Of a stretch of 64,000 nucleotides of DNA, positions 43,451 to 52,004 are shown one piece after another. The notes under the pieces were generated by a model that worked only from the letters and a program-made list of their open reading frames with translations, was not told the DNA's origin and made no database searches. The position numbers were made by a program, and so were the translations under genes. The stretch lies in NCBI GenBank assembly GCA_040004035.1, contig JAMPLN010000021.1; one strand, given 5' to 3'. This DNA is from Microcoleus vaginatus_C. GTDB lineage: Bacteria; Cyanobacteriota; Cyanobacteriia; Cyanobacteriales; Microcoleaceae. Numbering within the stretch: the stretch's first letter is position 1; every line of letters starts with the position of its first letter.

Positions 43451-45112
43451 ATGACTGACTCAGAAATACTTAATTCTGATACCATTAAAACACTAAATAC
43501 TAGCATATCAGAAGTTACAGTTTATACCGATCGCGCTTTGGTGACTCGGCGCGGTACAGTCGCTTTGACGGGAAACGAGCGAGAATTGGCGATCGCCTCT
43601 GTTCCCGCAACCCTCGAAACAGAGTCAGTCAGGGCCACGGGTGCGGGTACAGTTGCAGTGCGATTGCTGGGAGTGCGAACCGAAACAGTGTTTAGCAGCG
43701 AACCAGTGGGCGATCGCACTGCCGAATTAACCCAACAAATTCAGGAGTTACAAACCCAAAGACGGGGAATTAACGACAAAATAACCGCCCGAAAAATTCA
43801 GCTCAAATTTGTGGAAGGTTTGAGCGAAAAAAGCGTCGGTTTCTTTTCCAGCAGCATCGCCAAACAGCAGGTAGGTTTAAACGAAACTGGCGAATTGCTC
43901 AACTTTTTAGGAACTAATTACCTAAAATATGTAAGTGCGATCGCCCAGCACGAAAAACAGCAGCGCGAATTAGACAAGCAAATAGAAGCTTTGCTGCAGC
44001 AGTTGCGGCAAGTACAAACTCCCCATTCTCAGCAAAGTTTTAACATCATTGTTGCCATAGAACCCAGTGGCACCGGCAATTTTGAACTAGAAGTTTCCTA
44101 TGTAGTCATGGGAGCCCGCTGGACTCCCCTTTACGACTTGCGAGTCAACACTACCAACAACCAAATTAATCTCAATTACTTAGCCGAAGTCAATCAAAAT
44201 ACAGGCGAAGATTGGACGGGAGTAGGGCTAACTTTATCCACAGCAAAACCGGGAATGGGAACTTTGCCACCAAAACTGGAACCTTGGTTTATCGATACTG
44301 TTTACCCAAAATCTGCTCAACACCGAGACTTTTCGATGAAGCGCAGCCGACAGACTGAGGCAGCAGAAATGGCAACATACTATGAATTAGATATGGCAGA
44401 GGCGGCACCATTAGCAATGATGGCTATGCCCCCTGCTGCTGCCGCACCCGAACCCATAGACGCTACAACAGCCACAGCCAAAGTATCAAGAGAAGGAGGC
44501 ACTGTCTCATTTCAAGTAGGCGGAAATACCAAGATTCCCAGCGACGGTACACCGCACAAAGTGACGATTTTTAGCGAAAATTATCCGTTTAAACCAGAAT
44601 ATATAGCCGTCCCGCGATTAGTCAGTTTTGCCTATTTACAAGCAGTTGTTGTAAATCCGCTGACAGGTGCAACTCTTCTACCCGGTAAAGCAAATATCTT
44701 TCGCGACAACACTTTTGTTGGTACCGTAAAATTGGATAATGTTTCGCCTGGTGAGGAATTTAAACTGAATTTAGGAATAGATGAAGGGTTGAAAATAGAG
44801 CGGGAATTAGTGGAAAGACAAGTAGATAAAAAACTGATCGGCCAGCAGCGGCGCATGAGTTACGCTTATCGCTTAAATGTGACAAACTTGCATCAGGTGC
44901 AGGTACACCTGACACTAAAAGAGCAATTGCCAGTCAGCCGTAATGAACAAATTAAAGTGCGATCGACTCTCACTAATCCGAAGATAGTAGCAGGTGAAAT
45001 GGGACTGCTAGAATGGATAATGTCTCTGCCGCCGCAAGCAAAGCAAGAGTTATATTACCAGTTTGTTGTCGAACATCCTCCCGACTTAACAGTCACGGGT
45101 TTAGATATTTAA
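43451..45112 (+). CDS. mucoidy inhibitor MuiA-family protein
   Basis: 553 residues. The N-terminal SEVTVYTDRALVTRRGTVAL opens the MuiA/DUF4139 architecture. A coiled coil near 95-190 links it to the DUF4139 beta-rich domain (YVVMGARWTPLYDLRVNTTN). No signal peptide is seen. The family name comes from a Rhizobium mucoidy phenotype; the molecular role is unknown. The conserved Trp and Asp of the GARWTPLYDLR block are present. Confidence 0.85.
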   Translation: MTDSEILNSDTIKTLNTSISEVTVYTDRALVTRRGTVALTGNERELAIASVPATLETESVRATGAGTVAVRLLGVRTETVFSSEPVGDRTAELTQQIQELQTQRRGINDKITARKIQLKFVEGLSEKSVGFFSSSIAKQQVGLNETGELLNFLGTNYLKYVSAIAQHEKQQRELDKQIEALLQQLRQVQTPHSQQSFNIIVAIEPSGTGNFELEVSYVVMGARWTPLYDLRVNTTNNQINLNYLAEVNQNTGEDWTGVGLTLSTAKPGMGTLPPKLEPWFIDTVYPKSAQHRDFSMKRSRQTEAAEMATYYELDMAEAAPLAMMAMPPAAAAPEPIDATTATAKVSREGGTVSFQVGGNTKIPSDGTPHKVTIFSENYPFKPEYIAVPRLVSFAYLQAVVVNPLTGATLLPGKANIFRDNTFVGTVKLDNVSPGEEFKLNLGIDEGLKIERELVERQVDKKLIGQQRRMSYAYRLNVTNLHQVQVHLTLKEQLPVSRNEQIKVRSTLTNPKIVAGEMGLLEWIMSLPPQAKQELYYQFVVEHPPDLTVTGLDI

Positions 45113-45140
45113 TATTAAGTCGATAAAAACTTGTTTGGAG

Positions 45141-45190
45141 TCAGGACTTTAGTCCTGATTCGTCAGCACGTATGAGGACTGAAGTCCCGA
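45141..45190. repeat. palindromic TCAGGACT element
   Basis: TCAGGACT-TT-AGTCCTGA (45141-45158) is a perfect palindrome, followed by a degenerate GAGGACTGAAGTCCC copy. It lies between convergent genes and could serve as a terminator for both. Confidence 0.7.
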
Positions 45191-45203
45191 GAAACTATCA
45201 AAT

Positions 45204-45695
45204 CTAGCGGTAATTGGTAAACTGCAAAGCCACGGGATACTCTTCCTGCTTCAAGCGTTGAATCACCAACTGCAAATCATCCTTATCCTTAGCAGACACC
45301 CGCACTGCATCTCCTTGAATCGAACCTTGAATCTTCTTAAATTCATCCCGAATCAATTTAGTAATTTGTTTCGCGATTTCCTGACTAATTCCTTTTTTTA
45401 GTTTAATTTCTTGACGCACCCGACTGCCGCTAGCAGGTTCAGCTTTGCCGTAATCAAAAATTTTCAAAGATAAATTCCGCTTGGCGGCTTTAGTTTGCAA
45501 AACAGTGTGAATTGCGTCGAGAGTAAATTCGCTGTCCGTATTGACAGTAATTGATTCTGCGCCCAATTCCACGGTAGTTTTGGTATCTTTCAAGTCGTAG
45601 CGGCTTTGAATTTCCCGCACAGTTTGGTCAACAGCGTTAACTAATTCTTGCCGATCGAAATCGCTGACAATATCAAAGGAATAACTAGCAGCCAT
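45204..45695 (-). CDS. yajQ: YajQ-family nucleotide-binding protein
   Basis: 163 residues. SFDIVSDFDRQELVNAVDQ, RYDLKDTKTTVEL and KKGISQEIAKQITKLIRDEF are the YajQ signature. Members bind c-di-GMP or nucleotides and have regulatory roles in some bacteria. Length is normal. A heptamer array lies just upstream. Confidence 0.92.
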   Translation of the reverse strand: MAASYSFDIVSDFDRQELVNAVDQTVREIQSRYDLKDTKTTVELGAESITVNTDSEFTLDAIHTVLQTKAAKRNLSLKIFDYGKAEPASGSRVRQEIKLKKGISQEIAKQITKLIRDEFKKIQGSIQGDAVRVSAKDKDDLQLVIQRLKQEEYPVALQFTNYR

Positions 45696-45703
45696 AAATT
45701 AGT

Positions 45704-45770
45704 AATTGGTAATGGGTAATTGGTAGTTGGTAATGGGTGATTGGTAGTTGGTAGTTGGTAATTAGTCATT
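45704..45770. repeat. TAATTGG/TAGTTGG heptamer array
   Basis: About eight seven-base units TAATTGG, TAATGGG and TAGTTGG occupy the promoter region of yajQ. Confidence 0.9.
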
Positions 45771-45818
45771 AATTAAGCGTCTCTTAACTAATGACTAATG
45801 ACCAGTGACTAATAACAA

Positions 45819-46238
45819 TTAGCCATTAACAGCCATTAAACTGAAATAGAATAAAGTAACTGTGCAAGAAGAACTAATCGCAAACATGAGCGATCGCCCC
45901 AGCGGCACATTCAGAATATAGAAAACCGAAAACAACAACCGGGCGATCGTAAAAGCGATCGCAGCCCAACCCGCCGGTTCCGAATCTACCCCCGTCACAA
46001 AAGCCATCAAAGCCGCCGCTGAAAACAGCATAAACGTCTCAAACGAATTTTGGTGAGCCCAAGTTGCCCGCTGAGCGTAAGCAGGCAACTTATCAAACAT
46101 AGCGCGGGGGGCGGCTTGGTCATAGCCTAGCTGCAAGCGGGCGAACGCAACCACCAAAAACGGTGCGTAAACCAGCGCAGCAGCAGCAGCAATACAATCA
46201 AGCAGAATAACCGACACAGGCAATCCCAAGAGCATCAT
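45819..46238 (-). CDS. MAPEG-family membrane protein
   Basis: 139 residues with four hydrophobic helices and the MAPEG-type loop RATWAHQNSFETFMLFSAA. MAPEG proteins are glutathione- or lipid-handling membrane enzymes; this bacterial branch is uncharacterised. The first helix starts at about residue 5. It follows the SLOG-domain gene on the same strand with 12 bases between, so the two may be co-transcribed. Confidence 0.8.
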   Translation of the reverse strand: MMLLGLPVSVILLDCIAAAAALVYAPFLVVAFARLQLGYDQAAPRAMFDKLPAYAQRATWAHQNSFETFMLFSAAALMAFVTGVDSEPAGWAAIAFTIARLLFSVFYILNVPLGRSLMFAISSSCTVTLFYFSLMAVNG

Positions 46239-46250
46239 CCGCCTCGCAGT

Positions 46251-46820
46251 TCAATCAAAATAGAACAGAGTAACTACCTTGCGCTGTTCCTCCGCATCCT
46301 GGCAAGTTTTCAGCAAAGTGTGGCTTTCGTGAAAAGCAAAACATATCAGTTGCTGGCAGCGAGAAATAATCTCCTGATTGCACATGGCGCTTGCTTCCGG
46401 GAGAGACAAGCTATCATTTTTGGGATTTTCTACCAAATGTATCACTTGTTCGAGTTGGTCGCGAGACTCCCGAGGCTGGCGGCTCATGCTTTGTGGCAAA
46501 ATCACCGTCAGCAGATTTGGATCTGCTCGCATTGCTCCCCGAATTGCTGCTGAATTGGTGCCTGTTGCACCAGAAGTGATGAGCTGATTGCCTCCCAGAA
46601 CTATGGCGTAGCTCAGCATCTCAATTAGCTGCTGGTGGGTAATAGGAACGTGGCGAGAACCCAAAAGAGCAATCCGCTTGGAGCTGGTTTGCTGGATCGC
46701 CGCAAGTTCTTGTAAAAAATCATCTACTCTGGGTAGCTCAATTGATTGACTCAAAGAATTTATTAAATTAAATAAAACTACGTTGTGGATTTTAGCAGAC
46801 TCACTAGCCATTGCCGCCAA
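46251..46820 (-). CDS. DprA-like SLOG-domain protein
   Basis: 189 residues with a Rossmann core of the SLOG/DprA superfamily: KRIALLGSRHVPIT and ITSGATGTNSAAIRGAM. DprA loads RecA on incoming DNA; this shorter cyanobacterial group is annotated as a recombination mediator by homology only, and a nucleotide-binding role is equally possible. No DNA-binding C-terminal domain is seen. Confidence 0.75.
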   Translation of the reverse strand: MAAMASESAKIHNVVLFNLINSLSQSIELPRVDDFLQELAAIQQTSSKRIALLGSRHVPITHQQLIEMLSYAIVLGGNQLITSGATGTNSAAIRGAMRADPNLLTVILPQSMSRQPRESRDQLEQVIHLVENPKNDSLSLPEASAMCNQEIISRCQQLICFAFHESHTLLKTCQDAEEQRKVVTLFYFD

Positions 46821-47032
46821 AAAGAAGTTAAGAATTGCTGATTTACGGGATCAGACTAGACGATCTGGAGATTTGAGGAAGCCAGAAGGCAGAATGTCTG
46901 AAGACATTCGGCAGCCGGAGCTCAAGGTAGAATTCAAGAAAAATTGAGAATTTAAGAATTTGGGCTTTTTATTTATTTAAACAAAAAGTTCTCTCTGCCG
47001 AATACCTTTTTCCCTCAGCTCCGGCTCTGTTA
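46821..47032. other. spacer with long-range inverted repeats
   Basis: GAATGTCT-GA-AGACATTC is a small hairpin near 46890. ATTCGGCAG and AGCCGGAGCT just after it are complemented by CTGCCGAAT and AGCTCCGGCT about 100 bases on. The two arms could pair around an AT-rich stretch, perhaps as a terminator of the upstream minus-strand gene. Confidence 0.5.
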
Positions 47033-48106
47033 TTAATGGACTCGATCGCTCAGGCCCAAGGAGGCCATCATGCCATCAAGGTCAAAATGTTCTGCCATTA
47101 GCTGAGTAACGCATTCCACCTTGATCGGTTCGTGCAGGCGCACGCTGCCAAAGGTGCTGTCGATAATTTCTACCGTAGTTAAGGTATCCAAATCAACAGA
47201 CAAAACCGGAATTTCCATTTCTTCTGCCCTGCCAATCACTAGGGGAGAAGGAGGCAAGTGGCCTGTCAAAATTAAGCACTGAGTCGAGCTCTCCAGAGCC
47301 GCGAGCTGAATGTCCGTGCGATCGCCCCCCGTCACCACCGCCATATTTCTCGCTTTGCGGAAATACTTCAGAGCTGAACTAACATTCATCGCGCCAATTG
47401 TCAAGGTTTCCACCATCAAGTCCAAACGGTCTCGACGGCACAGCACGTCAGCTTTCAATTGGTGCACCAATTCTTTGACGCTGACACTTCGCAGCAAAGC
47501 ACTTCTCGGCAGCATTCCCAAAACTGGAATACCCGCAGCCTCCAGAAAAGGTCGCACAGTAGCCGTTACGGATTCGAGTTTGTCCGAGGGAACGTCGTTG
47601 AGTACCACGCCCAGCAACCGCGAACCCAAACGCTTTTTAGCCGACAGCAAATCGTCTATATAAAGATCGATCGGGCGGGCTATCAACAGCACAGAGGCAT
47701 CAACTGCTTCAGCGACTTGAGCCAAAGACAAGTCAAACAGACTGCCTTCCTCCAAATTAGCCGGGCCTTCTAACAGCACCAAGTCTCCGCTGGGAGCTTG
47801 CAAATATTGCGCTAAAGACTGGCGGTAATCTGTCTTGTCTTCTCCCCGCAAACGTTTGTGAACCGTCTCTTCATCCAAATACAGCAGTGTTGACGGCATC
47901 TGACTTTCCGAAAGATTCAGCGTCTCTACCGCGAACCGCACGTCTTCGTCCTCGATCCCAGCTCCTGGCGAGCTGAAACAGGTTCCCAGAGGTTTGCCGT
48001 AGGCGACGGCCAGTCCTTTTCCCCGGAGTCCGAGTGCCATCCCTAGGGCGATGGCAGACTTGCCACTGTAAGCTTTTGTGGAACCGATCAGCAAATATTT
48101 AGTCAA
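47033..48106 (-). CDS. P-loop/DRTGG phosphotransacetylase-family protein
   Basis: About 357 residues. An N-terminal BioD-like P-loop reads LIGSTKAYSGKSAIALGMAL. A DRTGG-like C-terminal domain includes VTGGDRTDIQLAAL. The layout matches the N-terminal two-thirds of long phosphotransacetylases without the catalytic Pta domain, so it is probably regulatory. No ATG lies upstream of the P-loop; a TTG at 48106 has GAAGG ten bases before it, and a TTG at 48130 is the alternative. It is not near pta or ackA. Confidence 0.75.
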   Translation of the reverse strand: MTKYLLIGSTKAYSGKSAIALGMALGLRGKGLAVAYGKPLGTCFSSPGAGIEDEDVRFAVETLNLSESQMPSTLLYLDEETVHKRLRGEDKTDYRQSLAQYLQAPSGDLVLLEGPANLEEGSLFDLSLAQVAEAVDASVLLIARPIDLYIDDLLSAKKRLGSRLLGVVLNDVPSDKLESVTATVRPFLEAAGIPVLGMLPRSALLRSVSVKELVHQLKADVLCRRDRLDLMVETLTIGAMNVSSALKYFRKARNMAVVTGGDRTDIQLAALESSTQCLILTGHLPPSPLVIGRAEEMEIPVLSVDLDTLTTVEIIDSTFGSVRLHEPIKVECVTQLMAEHFDLDGMMASLGLSDRVH

Positions 48107-48531
48107 GTTGGGTACGCCTTCAATCCTCAATTTGCACCTGTCTATTTCAATAAATTTAGTTTTTTCTACAGTATTTCTGAACTGCGGCTCAATTTTGCAA
48201 TACTATTATACTCGATTTTGTCGCATTTGGGTCAAGTGTTTTTTTGCGGGAAATTTTTATTCACCTGTTCCCAACCATTTTCTTCCCATTTTTTTTACTT
48301 GATTTTGGCAAAGCAGTTTTTAAATTGTTTGTTTTACCCGCAGTTTTTGACAAGTATTTATCTCCCATAATTCCTTTAAAAACCGATTTTAATTAGAAAA
48401 TTTTTAGCCATTTTTATTACTGAGCTTAGATATTAATACCGACTTTTATAAAATAAAAATAACAAGGTAGAAGTGGTGATTTCACAAAAAAATACCTATT
48501 GAGAGGGCTTGGTGCAGTTTTTGTTTGGTAT

Positions 48532-48636
48532 ATAGCAATCCTCGCATCATTTGTGAATTGCTTACTCCCTCCCCTTACCAAGGGGAGGGTTGGGGTAGGG
48601 TTAAAAATTTACGACTCATTTATGATTGATTGCTAT
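48532..48636. repeat. small MITE-like element with ATAGCAATC ends
   Basis: ATAGCAATC at the left and GATTGCTAT at the right are exact complements about 105 bases apart, around a GGGAGGGTTGGGG core. A similar end sits at about 55100. Confidence 0.6.
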
Positions 48637-49087
48637 CGTACAGGTATTTGTCTGACTAAATCCCGGTGCTTGCCTGATCATTTTTGCATATAATTAAAAA
48701 TCGATAGGTGGTATTATTAGTTATTAATTATTAGTGCGATCGCCCGCGTTCAAACTGAGCGGTGGCACGGCGATCAATAAGCTGCTTAAAATCCGGCTTT
48801 TAGCTTCTAAACACATAAATTATCGGGTGGCGTGGGCTGGCATTTCCGTAGCCTTTTGGCTGATTGCGATGCTAGCCCGATCGCAGTTCAAGCGCTGTAG
48901 ATTGATTTTCCTTGGGCGGATCTACAGCGCTTTCCTCTCAGCTACCGAGTCGCAAAATTTGAACGAAATCGGACGGCGCGATTCGCCTAACGGCGCGATT
49001 CGCCTAACGGCGATAGCTTCGCTCGCGCGTACTCGCACAGCACCAATGTCCGAAATAGGCTTTTGCGCTTGTTCCACAACAAATACA

Positions 49088-49177
49088 GCAGTTTTCAATT
49101 GGATGAAATATAGGTAGGGGCTCAGGCTTTCCCTGAGTCCCTACGCGAAATCTGTATCACGCTCAACTGAAAACTGC
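49088..49177. repeat. nested palindrome of 90 bases
   Basis: GCAGTTTTCAATTG (49088-49101) pairs with CAACTGAAAACTGC (49164-49177) with one mismatch. Inside, GTAGGGGCTCAGG and CCTGAGTCCCTAC form a second stem. It could fold as a long hairpin. It has no gene. Confidence 0.7.
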
Positions 49178-49276
49178 GGTAGATTTACTTTAGTAATGGG
49201 GATAAGTGCTGACCCCCAAAGGGATTATTGAGAATGATCCAACAACTCACTTACTATTTCCGCTTTTCAAATAGGG

Positions 49277-49332
49277 CTGGCGCACCAATCATGTAATGTT
49301 GCCGTCGAGGCGTTACACTATTGGTGCGCCAG
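49277..49332. repeat. inverted repeat CTGGCGCACCAAT
   Basis: The 13-base arm CTGGCGCACCAAT (49277-49289) is exactly complemented at 49320-49332, with a 30-base loop. It is isolated from any gene by about 200 bases. Confidence 0.75.
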
Positions 49333-49350
49333 TTATAGCGCCCCTCAATC

Positions 49351-49382
49351 GATTTTAGATTTTAGATTTTAGATTTTAGATT
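49351..49382. repeat. GATTTTA heptamer array
   Basis: Four tandem GATTTTA units lie about 150 bases downstream of the next minus-strand gene. Confidence 0.9.
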
Positions 49383-49528
49383 GAAGAAAGCGACCCCACT
49401 GATAAATCCGGGGGCTGGCGATCGGGAGCGAGGAGCTTTTTTCTCGATCCACGAATCAATCCGGGGGCCCCGGATTAAATTGCTTGATTGTCAATTGCGG
49501 ACTTTCGGGAGTCCGGCTGCGGTGAAAG

Positions 49529-49903
49529 TTATTCATCCATTCGCATCAGCTTGCGGTAAAACGTTTTAGAAAAATCGACAGTACGAGTCCGCTGAAAAGT
49601 CAGGAGAACCTCAATTAAGCAACTAACAAACTCAGAGCTTTGCATAGTCACTTCGTAGCTGAGTTCAGCATTGCCGTCAAACAACACCCGACAGCGGGTT
49701 AAATCGATCGGCAGCGACGAGATATTCCAACTAGCGACAAACGGCACGCTCTCCCCGCCGTCAATTTTTCTTGCCCCCTCCAAGCTTTTGAGCTTGTAGA
49801 GGCCAATAGCGTGCGGTAAAAACTTGCGCCTGGGCTCTTGACAGAAAGGCGCGTAGACTTTCACTTCTTTGTCATCGGCTGGCTTGAGTTGAGGAATAGA
49901 CAT
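49529..49903 (-). CDS. hypothetical protein
   Basis: 124 residues starting MSIPQLKPADDKEVKVYAPF. It has a central mixed alpha/beta region, FVASWNISSLPIDLTRCRVLFDG, and a basic C-terminus. There is no membrane segment or signal peptide. I do not recognise the family. It is divergent from the glycolipid synthase gene, with about 250 bases between starts. Confidence 0.6.
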   Translation of the reverse strand: MSIPQLKPADDKEVKVYAPFCQEPRRKFLPHAIGLYKLKSLEGARKIDGGESVPFVASWNISSLPIDLTRCRVLFDGNAELSYEVTMQSSEFVSCLIEVLLTFQRTRTVDFSKTFYRKLMRMDE

Positions 49904-50149
49904 ATTTCCACCTCAGACAATTATTACTAACAGATAGTTTAGATCCCCTGAAAAAACTAACAGATATTCCTGGTCGATCGCAAGCAAAAGTCAACCAAAA
50001 TACTCTATGCAGTACCCGTTTACCAGGGCCGTACAAACACCTAACCCGCTGGTTGTCCTCCCGTCCGCTTTCGACAAAAGTCCAGAAACTGATACAGTAG
50101 ATGCTTATATCTAAAATCAAAAACTATTGGTGGTTGAATCAAGTAACCT

Positions 50150-51667
50150 ATGCAGGAGAGTTCTTGGCCAGAAAACGACGCTCGCAGCGAGCTTAACTTG
50201 GACATCTCTGATTTAGCTCAAGAAGAGCTCAAGAGTTTGACCTCGACCTCGAAGCTCAGCAAAGTATTTGCTATACCAGACATTGGCGACAGGGTGTTTG
50301 ACGCGGAAACAAAAGCAGAGCTCCCGGTTGCGGTGTCTGTGCCGGGAACTCCCTCTTTTCCTCAAAATCTGTACCGGGGACGCCGCGGAAAAGCCGCCGC
50401 AGTGCTGACAGCGATTTGGGCCGGCACGATCGCCCTGCACTTGATTTCTTGGGGTGCGTGGGTAGTGTGGGGGTTGACGGGACTGCTGTGGATGCAAGCA
50501 TTTCGAGTTTTGTTTGCTTCGCCCAAGCCGGCACTGCCGCCTCTTGCCGATGAAAGTCGAGAGGATTGGCCTTATGTGTCGCTGCTGGTGGCGGCGAAAA
50601 ATGAGGAAGCGGTGATTGCCCGATTCGTAGAATCCATCTGCAATGTAGATTATCCCATCGACCGCTACGAAGTTTGGGCGATCGACGATCACAGCAGCGA
50701 CGACACGCCGCTAGTATTGGAACAGCTAACCAAAAAGTACCCCCAGCTCAAAGTATTTCGCAGAGGAGCAAATGCCAGCGGCGGGAAGTCGGGAGCACTG
50801 AATCAAGTGTTACCGCTGACTCGCGGGGAATTTGTGGGAATATTTGACGCCGACGCGACGGTAACGCCGGATTTGCTGCGCCGGGTGCTGCCAGTGTTCC
50901 AAGGAGAAAAGGTAGGGGCTGTGCAAGTCAGAAAAGCCATCGCCAATGCTGCGGTAAATTTTTGGACTCGCGGCCAAGAAGCAGAAATGGCTCTCGACAG
51001 TTTTTTCCAACAGCAGCGGATTGCGATCGGCGGCATTGGAGAATTGCGCGGTAACGGCCAATTCATGCGCCGCACAGCCTTGGAAAGCTGCGGAGGCTGG
51101 AACGAGGAGACGATTACCGATGACCTGGATTTGACTGTGAGGCTGCACCTAGACCGATGGGACATTGAATTTCTCGCTTTCCCAGCCGTGTCAGAAGAAG
51201 GAGTCACTAACGCTCGCGCTCTGTGGCACCAGCGCAATCGCTGGGCAGAAGGTGGCTATCAGCGTTATCTTGACTACTGGCGGCTAATTTTGCGGAACCG
51301 CATGGGAACTGGGAAAACTTGGGATTTATTTGGATTTTGGGTATCTCAATATTTCTTACCCACAGTAGCGCTACCCGACTTTGTGATGTCAATTGCGCTG
51401 CGCCGGATGCCGATCGCCAGTCCCATAACTTTTATGACCCTTACATTGTCGGTGGTGGGAATGTTTGTCGGTTTGCGCCGCACTCGCAAAGAGACCAAAT
51501 TTGACGTAAGGCGAGTTTTTGTCACCTTGCTGCAAACGCTGCGGGCTACTGTGTATATGTTCCACTGGCTGCTGGTAGGGACTGTGACGGCTCGGATTGC
51601 GGTACGGCCGAAGCGACTCAAATGGGTCAAAACCGTCCATCAAGGTGCTGCTAATAGCATCAAGTAA
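50150..51667 (+). CDS. mgdA: family 2 glycosyltransferase, MgdA-like
   Basis: 505 residues closely resembling cyanobacterial beta-monoglucosyldiacylglycerol synthase, which puts glucose on diacylglycerol before epimerisation to galactolipid. Order: an N-terminal tail, two helices (about 78-115), the GT-A domain with VSLLVAAKNEEAVIARFVE, AIDDHSSD, GKSGALNQ, FDADATVTPDLL, DDLDLTVRLHLDRW and QRNRWAEGG (the QxxRW motif), then membrane helices to a basic end RLKWVKTVHQG. D, DxD, ED-type and QxxRW elements are intact. Confidence 0.8.
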   Translation: MQESSWPENDARSELNLDISDLAQEELKSLTSTSKLSKVFAIPDIGDRVFDAETKAELPVAVSVPGTPSFPQNLYRGRRGKAAAVLTAIWAGTIALHLISWGAWVVWGLTGLLWMQAFRVLFASPKPALPPLADESREDWPYVSLLVAAKNEEAVIARFVESICNVDYPIDRYEVWAIDDHSSDDTPLVLEQLTKKYPQLKVFRRGANASGGKSGALNQVLPLTRGEFVGIFDADATVTPDLLRRVLPVFQGEKVGAVQVRKAIANAAVNFWTRGQEAEMALDSFFQQQRIAIGGIGELRGNGQFMRRTALESCGGWNEETITDDLDLTVRLHLDRWDIEFLAFPAVSEEGVTNARALWHQRNRWAEGGYQRYLDYWRLILRNRMGTGKTWDLFGFWVSQYFLPTVALPDFVMSIALRRMPIASPITFMTLTLSVVGMFVGLRRTRKETKFDVRRVFVTLLQTLRATVYMFHWLLVGTVTARIAVRPKRLKWVKTVHQGAANSIK

Positions 51668-52004
51668 ACAATTCGCAGAAATATCTAGGCACAGTATCGC
51701 CGAACGTCCGAAGATTTTCCGAGGCAAAAAAACACCAACGCTCGCCAAATACCTCCCCGCCATATCCTAAGAGTAAAATTTGGCAATTCCGAGAAAAAAA
51801 CACTTGGAAACAGCTTAGGTAATAGGTAATCGGCGAGCGGTAATAGCGAATAAGTAATCGGCCATACAAAAGTCTAAATTTAAAAGATAAAAGCGATAAT
51901 TTTTAACTTTTAACTTGACAAAAAACCAATTACTATCTATTAATTATGAATTGCCAATTAGGACGAATTGCTTGTTGCCAACTACCCGTCACCCGTAATT
52001 GATA
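51668..52004. other. spacer before sucC with short repeats
   Basis: AATAGGTAATCGG-type heptamers and other low-complexity AT-rich sequence; no gene. It probably carries the sucCD promoter. Confidence 0.4.

Larger units (their letters stand above)
48107..49528. other. gene-poor spacer of about 1.4 kb
   Basis: The ORFs here have repeat-like or biased translations and I accept none. The stretch carries several palindromic elements listed separately, including a heptamer array and a GGGAGGG repeat (about 48567-48602). No tRNA was recognised. The rest is AT-rich and may hold promoters of the divergent flanking genes. Confidence 0.5.

Noticed and set aside
48499..49117. ORFs of 64 and 127 codons
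   Set aside because: No ribosome site, no family resemblance, and they cross palindromic repeats.
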